Shown here: one piece after another, positions 16,799 through 26,930 of the stretch
Numbering within the stretch: the first letter of the stretch is position 1
Layout: the number at the start of each line of letters is the position of its first letter
Source of the DNA: Glycomyces paridis
GTDB lineage: Bacteria; Actinomycetota; Actinomycetes; Mycobacteriales; Micromonosporaceae
DNA length: 64,000 nt
Direction: 5' to 3'
Assembly: GCF_004912155.1 (NCBI RefSeq)
Contig: NZ_STGX01000003.1
Span: 1 to 64,000 of the forward strand
The notes under the pieces: generated by a model
The model's database searches: none
What the model was told of the DNA's origin: nothing
The model's input: the letters and a program-made list of their open reading frames with translations, nothing else
Program-made: the position numbers and the translations under genes

Positions 16799-17578
16799 TC
16801 AGCCGACGTCGACGCCCTGCTCCTGGAGCCAGGCCAGGGAGTCGACCTTCTCGCCGTCGATGAGGACCTCGAAGTGCAGGTGCGGGCCGGTCGAGTTCCC
16901 CGTGGTGCCCGCGTAGATCACGGTGTCGCCCTTGGAGAGCTCGTCGCCGACGCTCACCGGGACGTCGGTCGCGTGCGCGTACCGGGTCTCCACGCCGTTC
17001 CCGTGGTCGACGTACACGACGTTGCCGTAGCCGCCGGCCTCGAAGCCGACATAGGTCACGGTGCCGTCGCCGACCACGCGGATCGCGTCGCCCTCGTTGT
17101 TCGCGAAGTCCGTGCCGCCGTGGAGGCGGCCGTCGCGCTGGCCGTAGAACGAGCTGATGCGCGCGTCTGAAGGGGAGATCCAGGGGGCGGCGGCCTCGGC
17201 CGCGGCGGCCTCTTCAGCGGCCTTCTCCTCGGCCGCCTTCTCCTTCGCCTCGGCCTCCTTGGCGGCGGCCTCCTCGGCGGCCTTCGTCTTCTCGGCCTCG
17301 GCCTTCTCGGCCGCGACGGTGGCGGCCTGCTCGCGCGAGGCCTGCACGGCGGCCATGTCCGCCAGCACGTCGTCGACCTTCCAGTCGGCCTGCACCAGCG
17401 TCACCTCCGCCCGGTCCTCGGCGTCGGCCGCCTGCGCCGCGGCCTGCCCCGACAGGGCCGAGACGACCCATCCGGCGAAGATCGCGGCCACGAGGCCGAC
17501 GCTCACGAAACGCCAGCTGTGACGTTCGCGACGAATTCGGCGCCGCCGGATCACTGCCCGGAGTCGGCGGCTGGTCAT
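16799..17578 (-). CDS. M23 (LytM-type) peptidoglycan endopeptidase, membrane-anchored
   Basis: A 259-residue protein: basic N-terminus (MTSRRLRAVIRRRRIRRERH), a transmembrane helix (about 25-46, FVSVGLVAAIFAGWVVSALSG), an Ala/Glu/Lys-rich helix or coiled coil (about 60-130), and a C-terminal M23 domain. Zinc ligands are visible as H and D in LHGGTDFAN and the HxH in GPHLHFEVL. Such enzymes cut peptide cross-links or cleave near the stem during growth or division. Start at 17578 has AGGA 6 bases upstream; an ATG at 17620 is less supported. The roughly 300-base gap upstream (17579-17883) holds no riboswitch I can recognise. Confidence 0.9.
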   Translation of the reverse strand: MTSRRLRAVIRRRRIRRERHSWRFVSVGLVAAIFAGWVVSALSGQAAAQAADAEDRAEVTLVQADWKVDDVLADMAAVQASREQAATVAAEKAEAEKTKAAEEAAAKEAEAKEKAAEEKAAEEAAAAEAAAPWISPSDARISSFYGQRDGRLHGGTDFANNEGDAIRVVGDGTVTYVGFEAGGYGNVVYVDHGNGVETRYAHATDVPVSVGDELSKGDTVIYAGTTGNSTGPHLHFEVLIDGEKVDSLAWLQEQGVDVG

Positions 17579-17883
17579 TTCGCGTCCTGCTGATTCGCAG
17601 TTCTCGTCATGTGTGCCCATAGCGTCGGGAAACCTACCCGACCCGATCCCGACAATCGGCCCATGACCAGGCGATACAACGCCCCAACTGGTCCCTGCGC
17701 GGGCCATGTCGGCACCCGGGGGCGGCCGCGCCTCCTCCGAAAGGACGAGGCGCGTGACGCACAGTGAATGGTCGACTTCGGAAGGCCGCCGGTAATCGGT
17801 GGAGCCGTGACCCACGACGCCGCCTAAACTTGGAAGGTCTGCCTGCGGCCGCCTCGGCCCGCCATCGCCTGAAGGAGTGCCCC

Positions 17884-19503
<1,620 letters not shown>

Positions 19504-19542
19504 CCGGCGGGGCCGCGCCGGCCCTCGGGCTCAGCCCGAGGC

Positions 19543-20808
19543 TCAGCCTGAATACATGAGCACGACGGCCGCGCACGCGCCCGCCGCCGCCGTCACCAGC
19601 GGCACCTGGACCGAGCGGCGCCGCCGCCTGCCCGGCTTCGGCGCCGACTGCGCTGCGAGGCGCTGCACCGGCGTCGTGGAGGCCACGATCAGCCACGGGC
19701 ACAGGGCGATCCACCCGTATTCGGGGTGCTCGGGGTTCGAGCCGCTCAGCGGGGCGATCATGAGCGCCAGAAGCGGGCCGATCATGAGCGGCCACGCCGG
19801 GCCCGTCCCGAAGCGGCGCAGGCTCTCCACGATCGCCGGACCGCACGCGACGCACACGAGCGCGGGCATGAGCGCCAGCCACCACAGCTGGCCCGGGTGG
19901 GCCGCGATCTCGCCGACCGCCGCGTTGTAGGTGTCGATGAGGCCGTACGGCCACGAGGTGCCCAGGGCCGCCGCCAATGCGAGCACGGCCAGGGCCGCGC
20001 CCGCCGAGACGAGGATCTGCGCCGGGCGTCGGCGCGCGAAGTACAGGCACAGCAGCGAGACGGCGAACCAGGCCGCCCCGTAGGACAAGAGCGCCGCGAT
20101 GCCGAGGAGCCCGCCCGCGGCGGCCGCGCCCCAGAACGCGTCCGCGCCGCGCACGCGCCGCTCGGAGACGACCGCGCCGCACGCCAGGACAGCCGCGCAG
20201 GCCGCCGCGGCGACGCCGTCCATGCCCAGGGTCGTCCAGGCCGCCCAAGGGCCCAGGATCAGCAGCGGTGCGAGGGCGCGGGCCGCGACGGGCCCGCACA
20301 CCGACTTCGCCGCGATGAGCGTCAGCGGCACCGTCAGGCACGAGAGCGCGATGACCGTGATCGCAAGGCCCGCTTCGGAACCGCTGTAGGACACCAGGAA
20401 CGCGATCGCCCGGTGGGCGCCGTCGGTGGCCGTGGAGGTCGTCGTCGGGTCCACATTGGTGTGCAGTGCCGCCGACCAGGTGATGGAGGCGAGATAGGAC
20501 GCCACCAGCAGCGTGGTCCAGGACATGCGGGCCGCCGCGGGCCGCGAGGCCGCGACGAGCACGGCCGCGGCCGTCAGCGGCGCGACGACCATGCCGACCG
20601 TGACGTGCAGGGAGAGGTTCTGCGCGGGCCACCACGGCAGCGTCGCCGGTCCGACCACTTCGGAGGTCGACACCGCGACCGACGCCATCGTCAACGTCGC
20701 CACCAGCAGCGACAGCCAGATCGCGATGTCGCGCAGCCGACCGTGGCGGGGCCCGGCCGGAGCGAGGGCCTCGACCCGGTCGGTGAAGGAGGTCTGCGGT
20801 GCGGTCAC
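19543..20808 (-). CDS. Polytopic membrane protein of unknown function
   Basis: A 421-residue protein with about ten hydrophobic segments (for example IAIWLSLLVATLTMASVAV, LSLHVTVGMVVAPLTAAAVLV, AITVIALSCLTVPLTLIA, IAALLSYGAAWFAVSLLCLYFA) and an Arg-rich loop KPGRRRRRS near the C-terminus before a last helix. The overall plan, with a first periplasmic loop and about 10 helices, resembles GT-C-type membrane glycosyltransferases, but I see no clear catalytic Asp motif and would not assign activity. GTG start at 20808 without an evident ribosome site. It converges with the ABC-F gene and diverges from a small HTH gene. Confidence 0.75.
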   Translation of the reverse strand: MTAPQTSFTDRVEALAPAGPRHGRLRDIAIWLSLLVATLTMASVAVSTSEVVGPATLPWWPAQNLSLHVTVGMVVAPLTAAAVLVAASRPAAARMSWTTLLVASYLASITWSAALHTNVDPTTTSTATDGAHRAIAFLVSYSGSEAGLAITVIALSCLTVPLTLIAAKSVCGPVAARALAPLLILGPWAAWTTLGMDGVAAAACAAVLACGAVVSERRVRGADAFWGAAAAGGLLGIAALLSYGAAWFAVSLLCLYFARRRPAQILVSAGAALAVLALAAALGTSWPYGLIDTYNAAVGEIAAHPGQLWWLALMPALVCVACGPAIVESLRRFGTGPAWPLMIGPLLALMIAPLSGSNPEHPEYGWIALCPWLIVASTTPVQRLAAQSAPKPGRRRRRSVQVPLVTAAAGACAAVVLMYSG

Positions 20809-20912
20809 GTTACGAAACTATCGGGTATCCGACACAACCGACCGCCGGGCGAGAAAAGTCCGGCAAACTTCACAACGTTCCCTCATCACCCTCCGTGCGT
20901 AGGAAAGAACTC

Positions 20913-21179
20913 ATGACTCCCGAGGTTCCACTTCGAAGCGGCGCCGACCAGCCCGGCACCGTCTCCGACACCCCGAGAACAGATCCGAACCGGCAGGTCC
21001 GCGGGGACGAGCGCCGAGCGCTCACCGAGCGCGTGACCAGCGCCTACCGCCAAGGGCAGAGCATCAGGGTCATAGCCTCAACGATAGGCCGCTCCTACGG
21101 CTTCGTGCACCGCCTCCTCGCCGAGGCGGGCGTCGACTTCCGCACCAGGGGCGGGGCCCGGAGGGCGCTCAGGAAATAA
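20913..21179 (+). CDS. Small helix-turn-helix protein
   Basis: An 88-residue protein. After a Pro/Asp-rich disordered N-terminus (about 1-30), residues 32-88 form a helix-turn-helix unit (RALTERVTSAYRQGQSIRVIAST, GRSYGFVHRLLAEAGV, DFRTRGGARRALRK). Proteins with the SIRxIAxxxGRSYGFVHRLL block are widespread in actinobacteria; the fold resembles resolvase/Sigma4-type HTH and implies DNA binding. AGGAAAG precedes the ATG at 20913. It is followed 165 bases later by an ABC exporter on the same strand. Function unknown. Confidence 0.8.
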   Translation: MTPEVPLRSGADQPGTVSDTPRTDPNRQVRGDERRALTERVTSAYRQGQSIRVIASTIGRSYGFVHRLLAEAGVDFRTRGGARRALRK

Positions 21180-21344
21180 ACCGGGCGCCGCAGGGCGTTG
21201 AGGGGTCGGGAAAACAGCGGCGACGTACAGTTGCCGGGCTGCATTCCGGCTCGCGGGCGCCGCCCCGGCGCGCGAGCCCCGCCACGACCGCCCAAGCCCC
21301 ACCCCGCCGACGAACGCACTTGGGCCAGCACCACAGGAGGCCCG

Positions 21345-23348
21345 GTGTCATCGATGGGATCTGCCGGCTGGGACGCCATGCGCTCCATGCGGCGCGCTGA
21401 CGACCTCAAGGGCGTCACCCTCTCCAGCGGCGTCAAGCGCCGCATCTTCCGCTTCGCCCGGCCCTACCGGCGCGACATCGGACTGTTCCTCGCGCTGGTG
21501 ACCGCCATCGCGGCCATCGGCGTGGCGACCCCGGTCCTCGCCGGCGACATCGTCAACGAGCTGACCGGCGCCGACGGCACCCAGCGGGGCGTCATCACGC
21601 TGGCCGCGATCATCGCGGGCCTGGCGGTCGTCGAGGGCGCCATGAACCTCGCCATGCGCTGGTACGGCGCGAAGCTCGGCGAGGGCATCATCTACGACCT
21701 GCGGCGCTCGGTCTTCGACCACGTCCAGTCGATGCCGGTCGCGTTCTTCACCCGCTCGCAGACCGGCGCGCTGGTCTCGCGGCTGAACACCGACGTCATG
21801 GGCGCGCAGCGGGCCTTCACGAGCACGCTCTCGGGCCTGGTCTCCAACGGCATCGCCGTCGCGCTCATCATCGCCGTCATGTTCTTCCAGTCCTGGCAGA
21901 TCACGCTGCTGTCGCTGGTGCTCGTCCCGGTGTTCATCGTCCCGGCCAAGTGGGTCGGGCGCAAGCTCGCGGCGCTCACCAAGGAGGGCTTCGACCTCAA
22001 CGCGGCCATGCACACCCAGATGGCCGAGCGGTTCAACGTGGGCGGCGCGATGCTCGTGAAGCTCTTCGGGCGCCCCGAGAACGAGTCGGCCGAGTTCTCC
22101 GGCAAGGCCGACCGCGTGCGCGGCATCGGCATCACCACGGCCATGTACGCGCGCACCTTCATCGTCGCGCTCACCCTCGTCGCGGGCCTGTCGCAGGCCC
22201 TCGCGTACGGCCTGGGCGGCGCCCTGGTCTTCTCGGGGCAGCTGAGCGCGGGCACGGTGGTCACGCTGGCGCTGCTGCTGACGCGCCTGTACGGGCCGCT
22301 GACGGCGCTGTCGAACGTGCGCGTCGACGTCATGAGCGCCCTCGTGAGCTTCCAGCGGGTCTTCGAGGTCCTCGACCTCAAGCCGCTCATCCGCGAGGCT
22401 GAGGACGCGAAGGACCTGCCCGCGGGCGCCGCCTCGATCGTCTTCCGCGACGTCGACTTCCGCTACCCGGGACCCGACGAGGTCTCGCTGGCGAGCCTGG
22501 AGGACCTGGCCCGGCCCGACCGCTCCGACAACGGCCGCCAGATCCTCACCGGCGTCTCCTTCTCGGTCGCCCCCGGCGAGCTGGTCGCCCTGGTCGGTCC
22601 CTCCGGCGCGGGCAAGACCACCACGGCGGGCCTGGTGCCGCGCCTGTACGACGTCTCGGCCGGCGCGGTCGAGGTCGGCGGCACCGACGTGCGGGAGTTG
22701 ACCTCGGCCTCGCTGACCGAGCACATCGGCATGGTCACCCAGGACGCGCACCTGTTCCACGACACCGTGCGCGAGAACCTCCTGTACGCGCGGCCGGGCG
22801 CGACCGACGAGGAGGTCTGGGAGGCCCTCGACCGGGCCCAGATCGGCGCCACGGTGCGCCGCCTCGAATCCGGTCTCGACACCGTCGTGGGGGAGCGGGG
22901 CTACCGCTTCTCCGGCGGCGAGAAGCAGCGTCTGGCGATCGCCCGGGTCCTGCTCAAGGCCCCGCCGATCGTGATCCTGGACGAGGCCACCGCCCACCTC
23001 GACTCCGAGTCCGAGGCCGCGGTCCAGCGCGCCCTGGACTCGGCCCTGGAGGGCCGCACCTCCCTGGTCATCGCCCACCGCCTCTCCACTGTCCGCCGCG
23101 CCGACCGGATCGTCGTCCTGGAGGACGGCGCCGTGGTCGAGACCGGCACCCACGACGATCTCGTCGACCGCGGCGGCCTGTATTCCGAGCTGTATAAGAC
23201 GCAGTTCGCGGAGCGCAGCGGAGCGAACAGTGAGTACGGCGCGGGGAGCAGCGGAGCGAACGATGAGTACGGCGCGGAGCGCAGCGGTGTTGATTCCGAC
23301 GCCGAGTTGCCAACGGGCCGTGGGGAACCGGTCGGCGGCGCTCGCTAG
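21345..23348 (+). CDS. Multidrug-type ABC exporter with fused membrane and ATPase domains
   Basis: A 667-residue half-transporter. Residues about 25-340 form a six-helix type IV exporter domain (LFLALVTAIAAIGVATPVLAG, LVSNGIAVALIIAVMFF, TFIVALTLVAGLSQALAYGLGGALVF). The ATPase domain (about 365-620) has Walker A GPSGAGKTTTAGL, signature FSGGEKQRLAIARVL and Walker B VILDEATAHLD. It would export lipids or hydrophobic drugs as a dimer. Start: AGGAGG at 21335-21340 favours GTG 21345, with ATG 21354 as the alternative. The last 50 residues are a disordered tail built from in-frame 33-bp DNA repeats (SGANSEYGA/SGANDEYGA), apparently added after the conserved domain. Confidence 0.92.
   Translation: MSSMGSAGWDAMRSMRRADDLKGVTLSSGVKRRIFRFARPYRRDIGLFLALVTAIAAIGVATPVLAGDIVNELTGADGTQRGVITLAAIIAGLAVVEGAMNLAMRWYGAKLGEGIIYDLRRSVFDHVQSMPVAFFTRSQTGALVSRLNTDVMGAQRAFTSTLSGLVSNGIAVALIIAVMFFQSWQITLLSLVLVPVFIVPAKWVGRKLAALTKEGFDLNAAMHTQMAERFNVGGAMLVKLFGRPENESAEFSGKADRVRGIGITTAMYARTFIVALTLVAGLSQALAYGLGGALVFSGQLSAGTVVTLALLLTRLYGPLTALSNVRVDVMSALVSFQRVFEVLDLKPLIREAEDAKDLPAGAASIVFRDVDFRYPGPDEVSLASLEDLARPDRSDNGRQILTGVSFSVAPGELVALVGPSGAGKTTTAGLVPRLYDVSAGAVEVGGTDVRELTSASLTEHIGMVTQDAHLFHDTVRENLLYARPGATDEEVWEALDRAQIGATVRRLESGLDTVVGERGYRFSGGEKQRLAIARVLLKAPPIVILDEATAHLDSESEAAVQRALDSALEGRTSLVIAHRLSTVRRADRIVVLEDGAVVETGTHDDLVDRGGLYSELYKTQFAERSGANSEYGAGSSGANDEYGAERSGVDSDAELPTGRGEPVGGAR
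23208..23287 (+). repeat. Two and a half 33-bp tandem repeats encoding the exporter tail
   Basis: Units at 23208-23240, 23241-23273 and a partial unit at 23274-23287, each beginning GCGGAGCGCAGCGG or a close variant. Period 33 keeps the reading frame, giving an 11-residue protein repeat. Confidence 0.85.
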
Positions 23349-23445
23349 GACGCCTTCTCGGCTTTTTAGGTGACCTGAATCACATATCGCTACGGGCGAA
23401 CTGCGGTCCGCGCAGGTCAACCCCCCGACGCGAGGATTCGTTATT

Positions 23446-23474
23446 TTGAGGGATGCCGTGTGAGCAGGGATACT
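23446..23474 (+). promoter_or_regulatory. Promoter of the cold-shock gene
   Basis: TTGAGG (23446-23451), 17-base spacer, GATACT (23469-23474). It predicts a 5' untranslated region of about 155 bases before the ATG at 23638, long as in many cold-shock mRNAs. Confidence 0.5.
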
Positions 23475-23637
23475 GTAAGGTCCAAAGACCGCTTCGGTTC
23501 AATCTTCGCCGAAGGGGTGAAGCGCCGGTGAACGGCGGCACATCTCGGACCGCGACGCCGGTTCCCCGCCCGGGAGGCGACCCCCGGGAGCGGACGGGCG
23601 GCGGGTCCGAACATCAACATCGCAAGGAAAAGCAGTA

Positions 23638-23841
23638 ATGGCGCAAGGCACCGTTAAGTGGTTCAACTCAGACAAGGGCTTCGGCTTCATCGCTCCCGAT
23701 GGCGACGGCCCGGACATCTTCGTCCACTTCACCGCGATCACCGGGAACGGCTACCGCTCCCTGGAGGAGAACCAGCGCGTGGAGTTCGACGTCGAGCAGG
23801 GCAAGAAGGGCCCGCAGGCCGCGAACCTGCGCGCGCTCTAA
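23638..23841 (+). CDS. Cold-shock protein, CspA family
   Basis: A 67-residue single OB-fold protein with both nucleic-acid-binding motifs intact: RNP1 KGFGFI (residues about 13-18) and RNP2 DIFVHF (about 27-32). CSPs bind single-stranded RNA and DNA and melt mRNA structure. Starts [10 protein letters not shown] as in actinobacterial CspA-like proteins; GGAAAAGCA precedes the ATG. The upstream 289-base gap holds a likely promoter and a long leader; a terminator hairpin follows at 23856-23891. Confidence 0.95.
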   Translation: MAQGTVKWFNSDKGFGFIAPDGDGPDIFVHFTAITGNGYRSLEENQRVEFDVEQGKKGPQAANLRAL

Positions 23842-23855
23842 GCAACCTATAAGCC

Positions 23856-23891
23856 GAAGCCGCTGCCCTTCACCTGAAGGACAGCGGCTTC
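23856..23891. terminator. Terminator between csp and the convergent sigma-operon gene
   Basis: Ten-bp stem GAAGCCGCTG (23856-23865) with 23882-23891, continued by CCTTCA/TGAAGG after one mismatch. It lies between convergent genes and can serve both. Confidence 0.75.
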
Positions 23892-23905
23892 TGTGGTGCC
23901 GGGCC

Positions 23906-25144
23906 TCAGCCGGTGAGGTAGGAGAGCAGCTCCAGCTCGCCGTCCAGGAGCCCCGTGAGGGTCCGCTCGTCCGCGATCTCCCCGGCCGGGTCCACGAGGT
24001 ACAGGGTCCGCACCCCGCCGTCGTCCACCAGCTCGATCATCGACCCGTCGGCGAGGAACACGACCTGTTGCGTGTCGCCCTCGACGGGCAGGTCCAGTTC
24101 GTCACCGGTCGCGGTGTCGACGTAGAAGTCGCAGGTCCAGGCGTCGATGTCGCCCTCCTCTTCGAAGTAGTCCTGGGCGCAGACCTCCCCGCCGTCGGCC
24201 GAGACTCCGGTGGGCCACCACAGGTCGTCACCGCCGATGACGTGGTCGGCGAGGCCCGGCAGCTCGGTCGCGTCGGAGCCGTCGGGCCGCATCACCGTGG
24301 ACGAACCGTCCCAGAGGAACTCGCCGTCCGGCAGCCAGACCGCCCCGCAGGCCAGCGCCTCGGGCAGTTCGGTCAGCTCGCCGGTGCTCACGTCGAGCAT
24401 GTAGCCCTTCGCGTTCTCGAAGCCGACCGGCTCGTGGAAGAGGACCTTGTCCGAGTCGGGCGACCAGCTGATCGGGCAGTGGATCGGCTCGACGGAGATC
24501 ACCTGCTCGGTCGCGAACGCGAACTCGTCGGGGCCCTCGTACCGGTAGTCGTTCAGCTCCACGTACGCCGCACTGCACATGTCGCCCCGGTCGACCGTGA
24601 GGGCCCGGGTGCCGTCGGGGGACGGGTGGAACAGGTAGTCGCGCGGGACGTCCAGACCGGTCGTTTCCTCCTCGCCGTCCCCGGTGCGGACTTCGTGGGT
24701 ATACCGTTCGCCTTGCGCCGCATCGGTCACGTGGAACAGCATCCTCCAGGGCAGGTCTCCCGCGAGCGCCGCCGGCTCCGACTCGCCGCGGCCGGGGAAC
24801 GCGTACCCGTTGTCCCCCCAGTCGCCCGGGCGGACCCCGCAACCGGTCGTGACCGTCTCGTCCTCGGGACGCTCCGTCTCCACGGTGCTGTCGTCGACAG
24901 GGCCGGTCTCGAACGTGGTCGGGTCGTCGGCCGGCGGGACCGCGTCCGCGTTCCGGGTGCCGATGAAGGCCGCCGCACCGGCGCCCGCGAGCGCCAGCGC
25001 GCAGACCGCGGCGATCGACCCCGCCGCGAGGCGGCGGCGGCCGATGGTGCGGGCGCGCCCCAGCGCACCCGATGCCAGGTCGCGAGAAGGTCCGGGCTCG
25101 TCTCCCGCGATGCCTTGCAGCAGTTCGCGAATCGAGTCAGGCAT
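23906..25144 (-). CDS. Membrane-anchored beta-propeller-like partner of the ECF sigma factor
   Basis: A 412-residue protein with a short cytosolic N-terminus (MPDSIRELLQGIAGDEPGPSRD), a transmembrane helix (about 40-62, AAGSIAAVCALALAGAGAAAF), and a large extracellular domain with WD40/TolB-like repeats such as HPSPDGTRALTV, SWSPDSDKVLF and WLPDGEFLWDG. Its ATG overlaps the sigma factor stop (ATGCCTGA, 8 bases), so the two are co-expressed. Genes of this layout beside SigE-type sigma factors are usually annotated as unknown or putative regulators; an anti-sigma role via the cytosolic tail is an inference. No zinc HxxxCxxC motif is visible. Confidence 0.75.
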   Translation of the reverse strand: MPDSIRELLQGIAGDEPGPSRDLASGALGRARTIGRRRLAAGSIAAVCALALAGAGAAAFIGTRNADAVPPADDPTTFETGPVDDSTVETERPEDETVTTGCGVRPGDWGDNGYAFPGRGESEPAALAGDLPWRMLFHVTDAAQGERYTHEVRTGDGEEETTGLDVPRDYLFHPSPDGTRALTVDRGDMCSAAYVELNDYRYEGPDEFAFATEQVISVEPIHCPISWSPDSDKVLFHEPVGFENAKGYMLDVSTGELTELPEALACGAVWLPDGEFLWDGSSTVMRPDGSDATELPGLADHVIGGDDLWWPTGVSADGGEVCAQDYFEEEGDIDAWTCDFYVDTATGDELDLPVEGDTQQVVFLADGSMIELVDDGGVRTLYLVDPAGEIADERTLTGLLDGELELLSYLTG

Positions 25145-25742
25145 TGGCCTCTCCCCTCATGGTCACGAATTCGGCCTCCCAGCGGTCCACCCGCTGGCCC
25201 GAGTCGCCGAGGACGACCAGTTCGGGGAAGGAGGTGCGCAGCCGGCGCAGGCCGCGCTGGACGCGGGACCGCAGCGCGGTGACCGGGCAGTCGAGGATCG
25301 CGGCCGCGCTCGCCTCGGTCTGGTCCTCGAAGTACCGGACCACGATCGCCGCCCGCTGCTTCGCGGGGAGCGACAGGAGCGCGGCGTGCACCGCCAGGCG
25401 CAGCGCCGTGTCGGCCTCGCCGTCGACGCCGTCTGGCTCGGGCACGGCGTCGGTCGCGATCTCGGCGACCTTCCTGCGCCGCCAGCGGCTCACATGCAGG
25501 TGGTACATGGTGCGCCTGGTGTAGGCCTCGGCGTTCGCCGTGCGGTGCAGGCGCTTCCAGGACCGCCAGGTCCGGGCGAGGGCGTCCTGCACGAGGTCCT
25601 CGGCGAGCCCGCGGTCGCCGGTGAGCAGGAAGGCCGCGGCGCACAGGGCGCCCGACCTCGCTCTGACGAAGTCCTCGAACTCGCCCTGCCGCGTCGGCGG
25701 TGCCCCTGAAGGGACGGTAGATCCGCTCACGATCGGTTCCAT
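25137..25742 (-). CDS. ECF sigma factor, SigE family
   Basis: A 201-residue protein with region 2 (about 20-85: EFEDFVRARSGALCAAAFLLTGDRGLAEDLVQDALARTWRSWKRL) and region 4 (about 120-175: LLSLPAKQRAAIVVRYFEDQTEASAAAILDCPVTALRSRVQRGLRRLR). This is the actinobacterial SigE-family (SigE_rel) arrangement. It directs RNA polymerase to stress or surface-related promoters. ATG at 25742; later GTG starts are possible since the first 15 residues look disordered. It overlaps the downstream membrane partner by 8 bases. Confidence 0.9.
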   Translation of the reverse strand: MEPIVSGSTVPSGAPPTRQGEFEDFVRARSGALCAAAFLLTGDRGLAEDLVQDALARTWRSWKRLHRTANAEAYTRRTMYHLHVSRWRRRKVAEIATDAVPEPDGVDGEADTALRLAVHAALLSLPAKQRAAIVVRYFEDQTEASAAAILDCPVTALRSRVQRGLRRLRTSFPELVVLGDSGQRVDRWEAEFVTMRGEANA

Positions 25743-25848
25743 TCCACGAGAAAAGCTTGGGTACCCACCAAGACGAGCAGCGGGGCGGCCGGCCGTATCC
25801 TACGAACGGCCCGCCATCGCCGACCGAACGGACGATACGGAAACGCGA

Positions 25849-25877
25849 TTGAAACCGCCCCGCCCACCGGTCACACT
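25849..25877 (+). promoter_or_regulatory. Leaderless promoter of the first double-GNAT gene
   Basis: TTGAAA (25849-25854), 17-base spacer, CACACT (25872-25877). The -10 ends 6 bases before the GTG at 25884, so the transcript should begin at or next to the start codon. There is no ribosome-binding site. Confidence 0.6.
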
Positions 25878-25883
25878 GAGGCC

Positions 25884-26930
25884 GTGCGGATCATCGAATT
25901 CGACAAGGCCAGGCCCGATCTGATCGACCGGACCTTCGCCCTCCTGACCGCCGCCCACGAGGCCGACACTCCCGAGAACCCCGAGCCCGTCGAGCGGTTC
26001 TACAAGACCATGTTCACCCACCTCTTCCCCGGCCGCCGGAAGCACTGGTTCGCCGCCGTCGAGACCGGCGACGACGGCGAGGAGCACGTGATCGGCCTCG
26101 GCCGCGTCAACTTCTTCCTCGACGAGAACCAGGACTTCGCCACCTTCGCCGTCACCGTCCATCCCGGACACCGGCGCCGCGGCCACGGCGCCGCCCTCCT
26201 CGCCCACGTCGAGCGCTTCTGCGCCGAACAGGGCCGCACCACCGTCGTCACCGCCGTCCCGATGTACTGGGAGAACGGCCCCGAACGCGACGAGACCGGC
26301 GCGCGGGCCCTCGAACGCCGCGGCTACACCCGCGCGCTGACCACCGTCAACCGCCGTAGTCCCGCCGCACCGTTCGGCGCCGACGAGGAGACCCGCCGCT
26401 ACGACGAGGCCCGCGCTAAGGCCGGCGACGCCTACGAACTGCGCCAATGGGCCGGACCGGTCCCCGACGACCTCCTGATCACCATGTGCCGCATGGAGAC
26501 CATGATCATGAGCGAGATCCCCCTCGGCGAACTCGACCTCCAGCCCGAACAGGTCGACGCCAAGAAGCTCCGCGGCAGGGAGGCCGTCAACGCCGCCGAA
26601 GGCCGCGTCAACGTCCACTCCGTGGCCGTCGACCGATCCACCGGCGAAGTCGTCGCCTGGACCGAGATCGGCGTCGACGAAGGCGACCACGCCGACGGGC
26701 ACCAGGGCATCACCATCGTCGACCCCGCCCACCGCGGCCACCGCCTCGGCCTCCTCCTCAAACTCGCCAACCTCCGCCAACTGCGCGAGCGCTTCCCGCA
26801 CGTGGCGTGGATCTGGACCGACAACGCCGACGTCAACGCCCCGATGATCGCCATCAACGAGCTCCTCGGCTACGCCACCGTCGACGCCAACGCCGAATAC
26901 CAGCGCAAACTCGAAGCGCCGTCCGCATGA
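25884..26930 (+). CDS. Double-domain GNAT acetyltransferase (paralogue 1 of 3)
   Basis: A 348-residue protein with two GNAT domains. The N-terminal acetyl-CoA loop is HPGHRRRGHGAALL (about residue 94-107); the C-terminal one is DPAHRGHRLGLLLKLANLRQL (about 279-299). Tandem GNATs include mycothiol synthase and many uncharacterised actinomycete enzymes; the NPEPVERF and IWTDNADVNAPMIAINELLGY blocks are shared with the next two genes. GTG start, preceded by a leaderless promoter. It overlaps the next gene by ATGA. Substrate unknown. Confidence 0.85.
   Translation: MRIIEFDKARPDLIDRTFALLTAAHEADTPENPEPVERFYKTMFTHLFPGRRKHWFAAVETGDDGEEHVIGLGRVNFFLDENQDFATFAVTVHPGHRRRGHGAALLAHVERFCAEQGRTTVVTAVPMYWENGPERDETGARALERRGYTRALTTVNRRSPAAPFGADEETRRYDEARAKAGDAYELRQWAGPVPDDLLITMCRMETMIMSEIPLGELDLQPEQVDAKKLRGREAVNAAEGRVNVHSVAVDRSTGEVVAWTEIGVDEGDHADGHQGITIVDPAHRGHRLGLLLKLANLRQLRERFPHVAWIWTDNADVNAPMIAINELLGYATVDANAEYQRKLEAPSA

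Noticed and set aside
16799-17815. A longer M23 protein beginning at 17815
   Set aside because: The extra N-terminal residues have no signal or ribosome site; AGGA before the ATG at 17578 and the membrane topology fit the shorter form.
17579-17883. c-di-AMP (ydaO) riboswitch upstream of the M23 peptidase
   Set aside because: Such riboswitches often precede cell-wall hydrolases in actinobacteria, but the conserved core bases and helices are not visible here.
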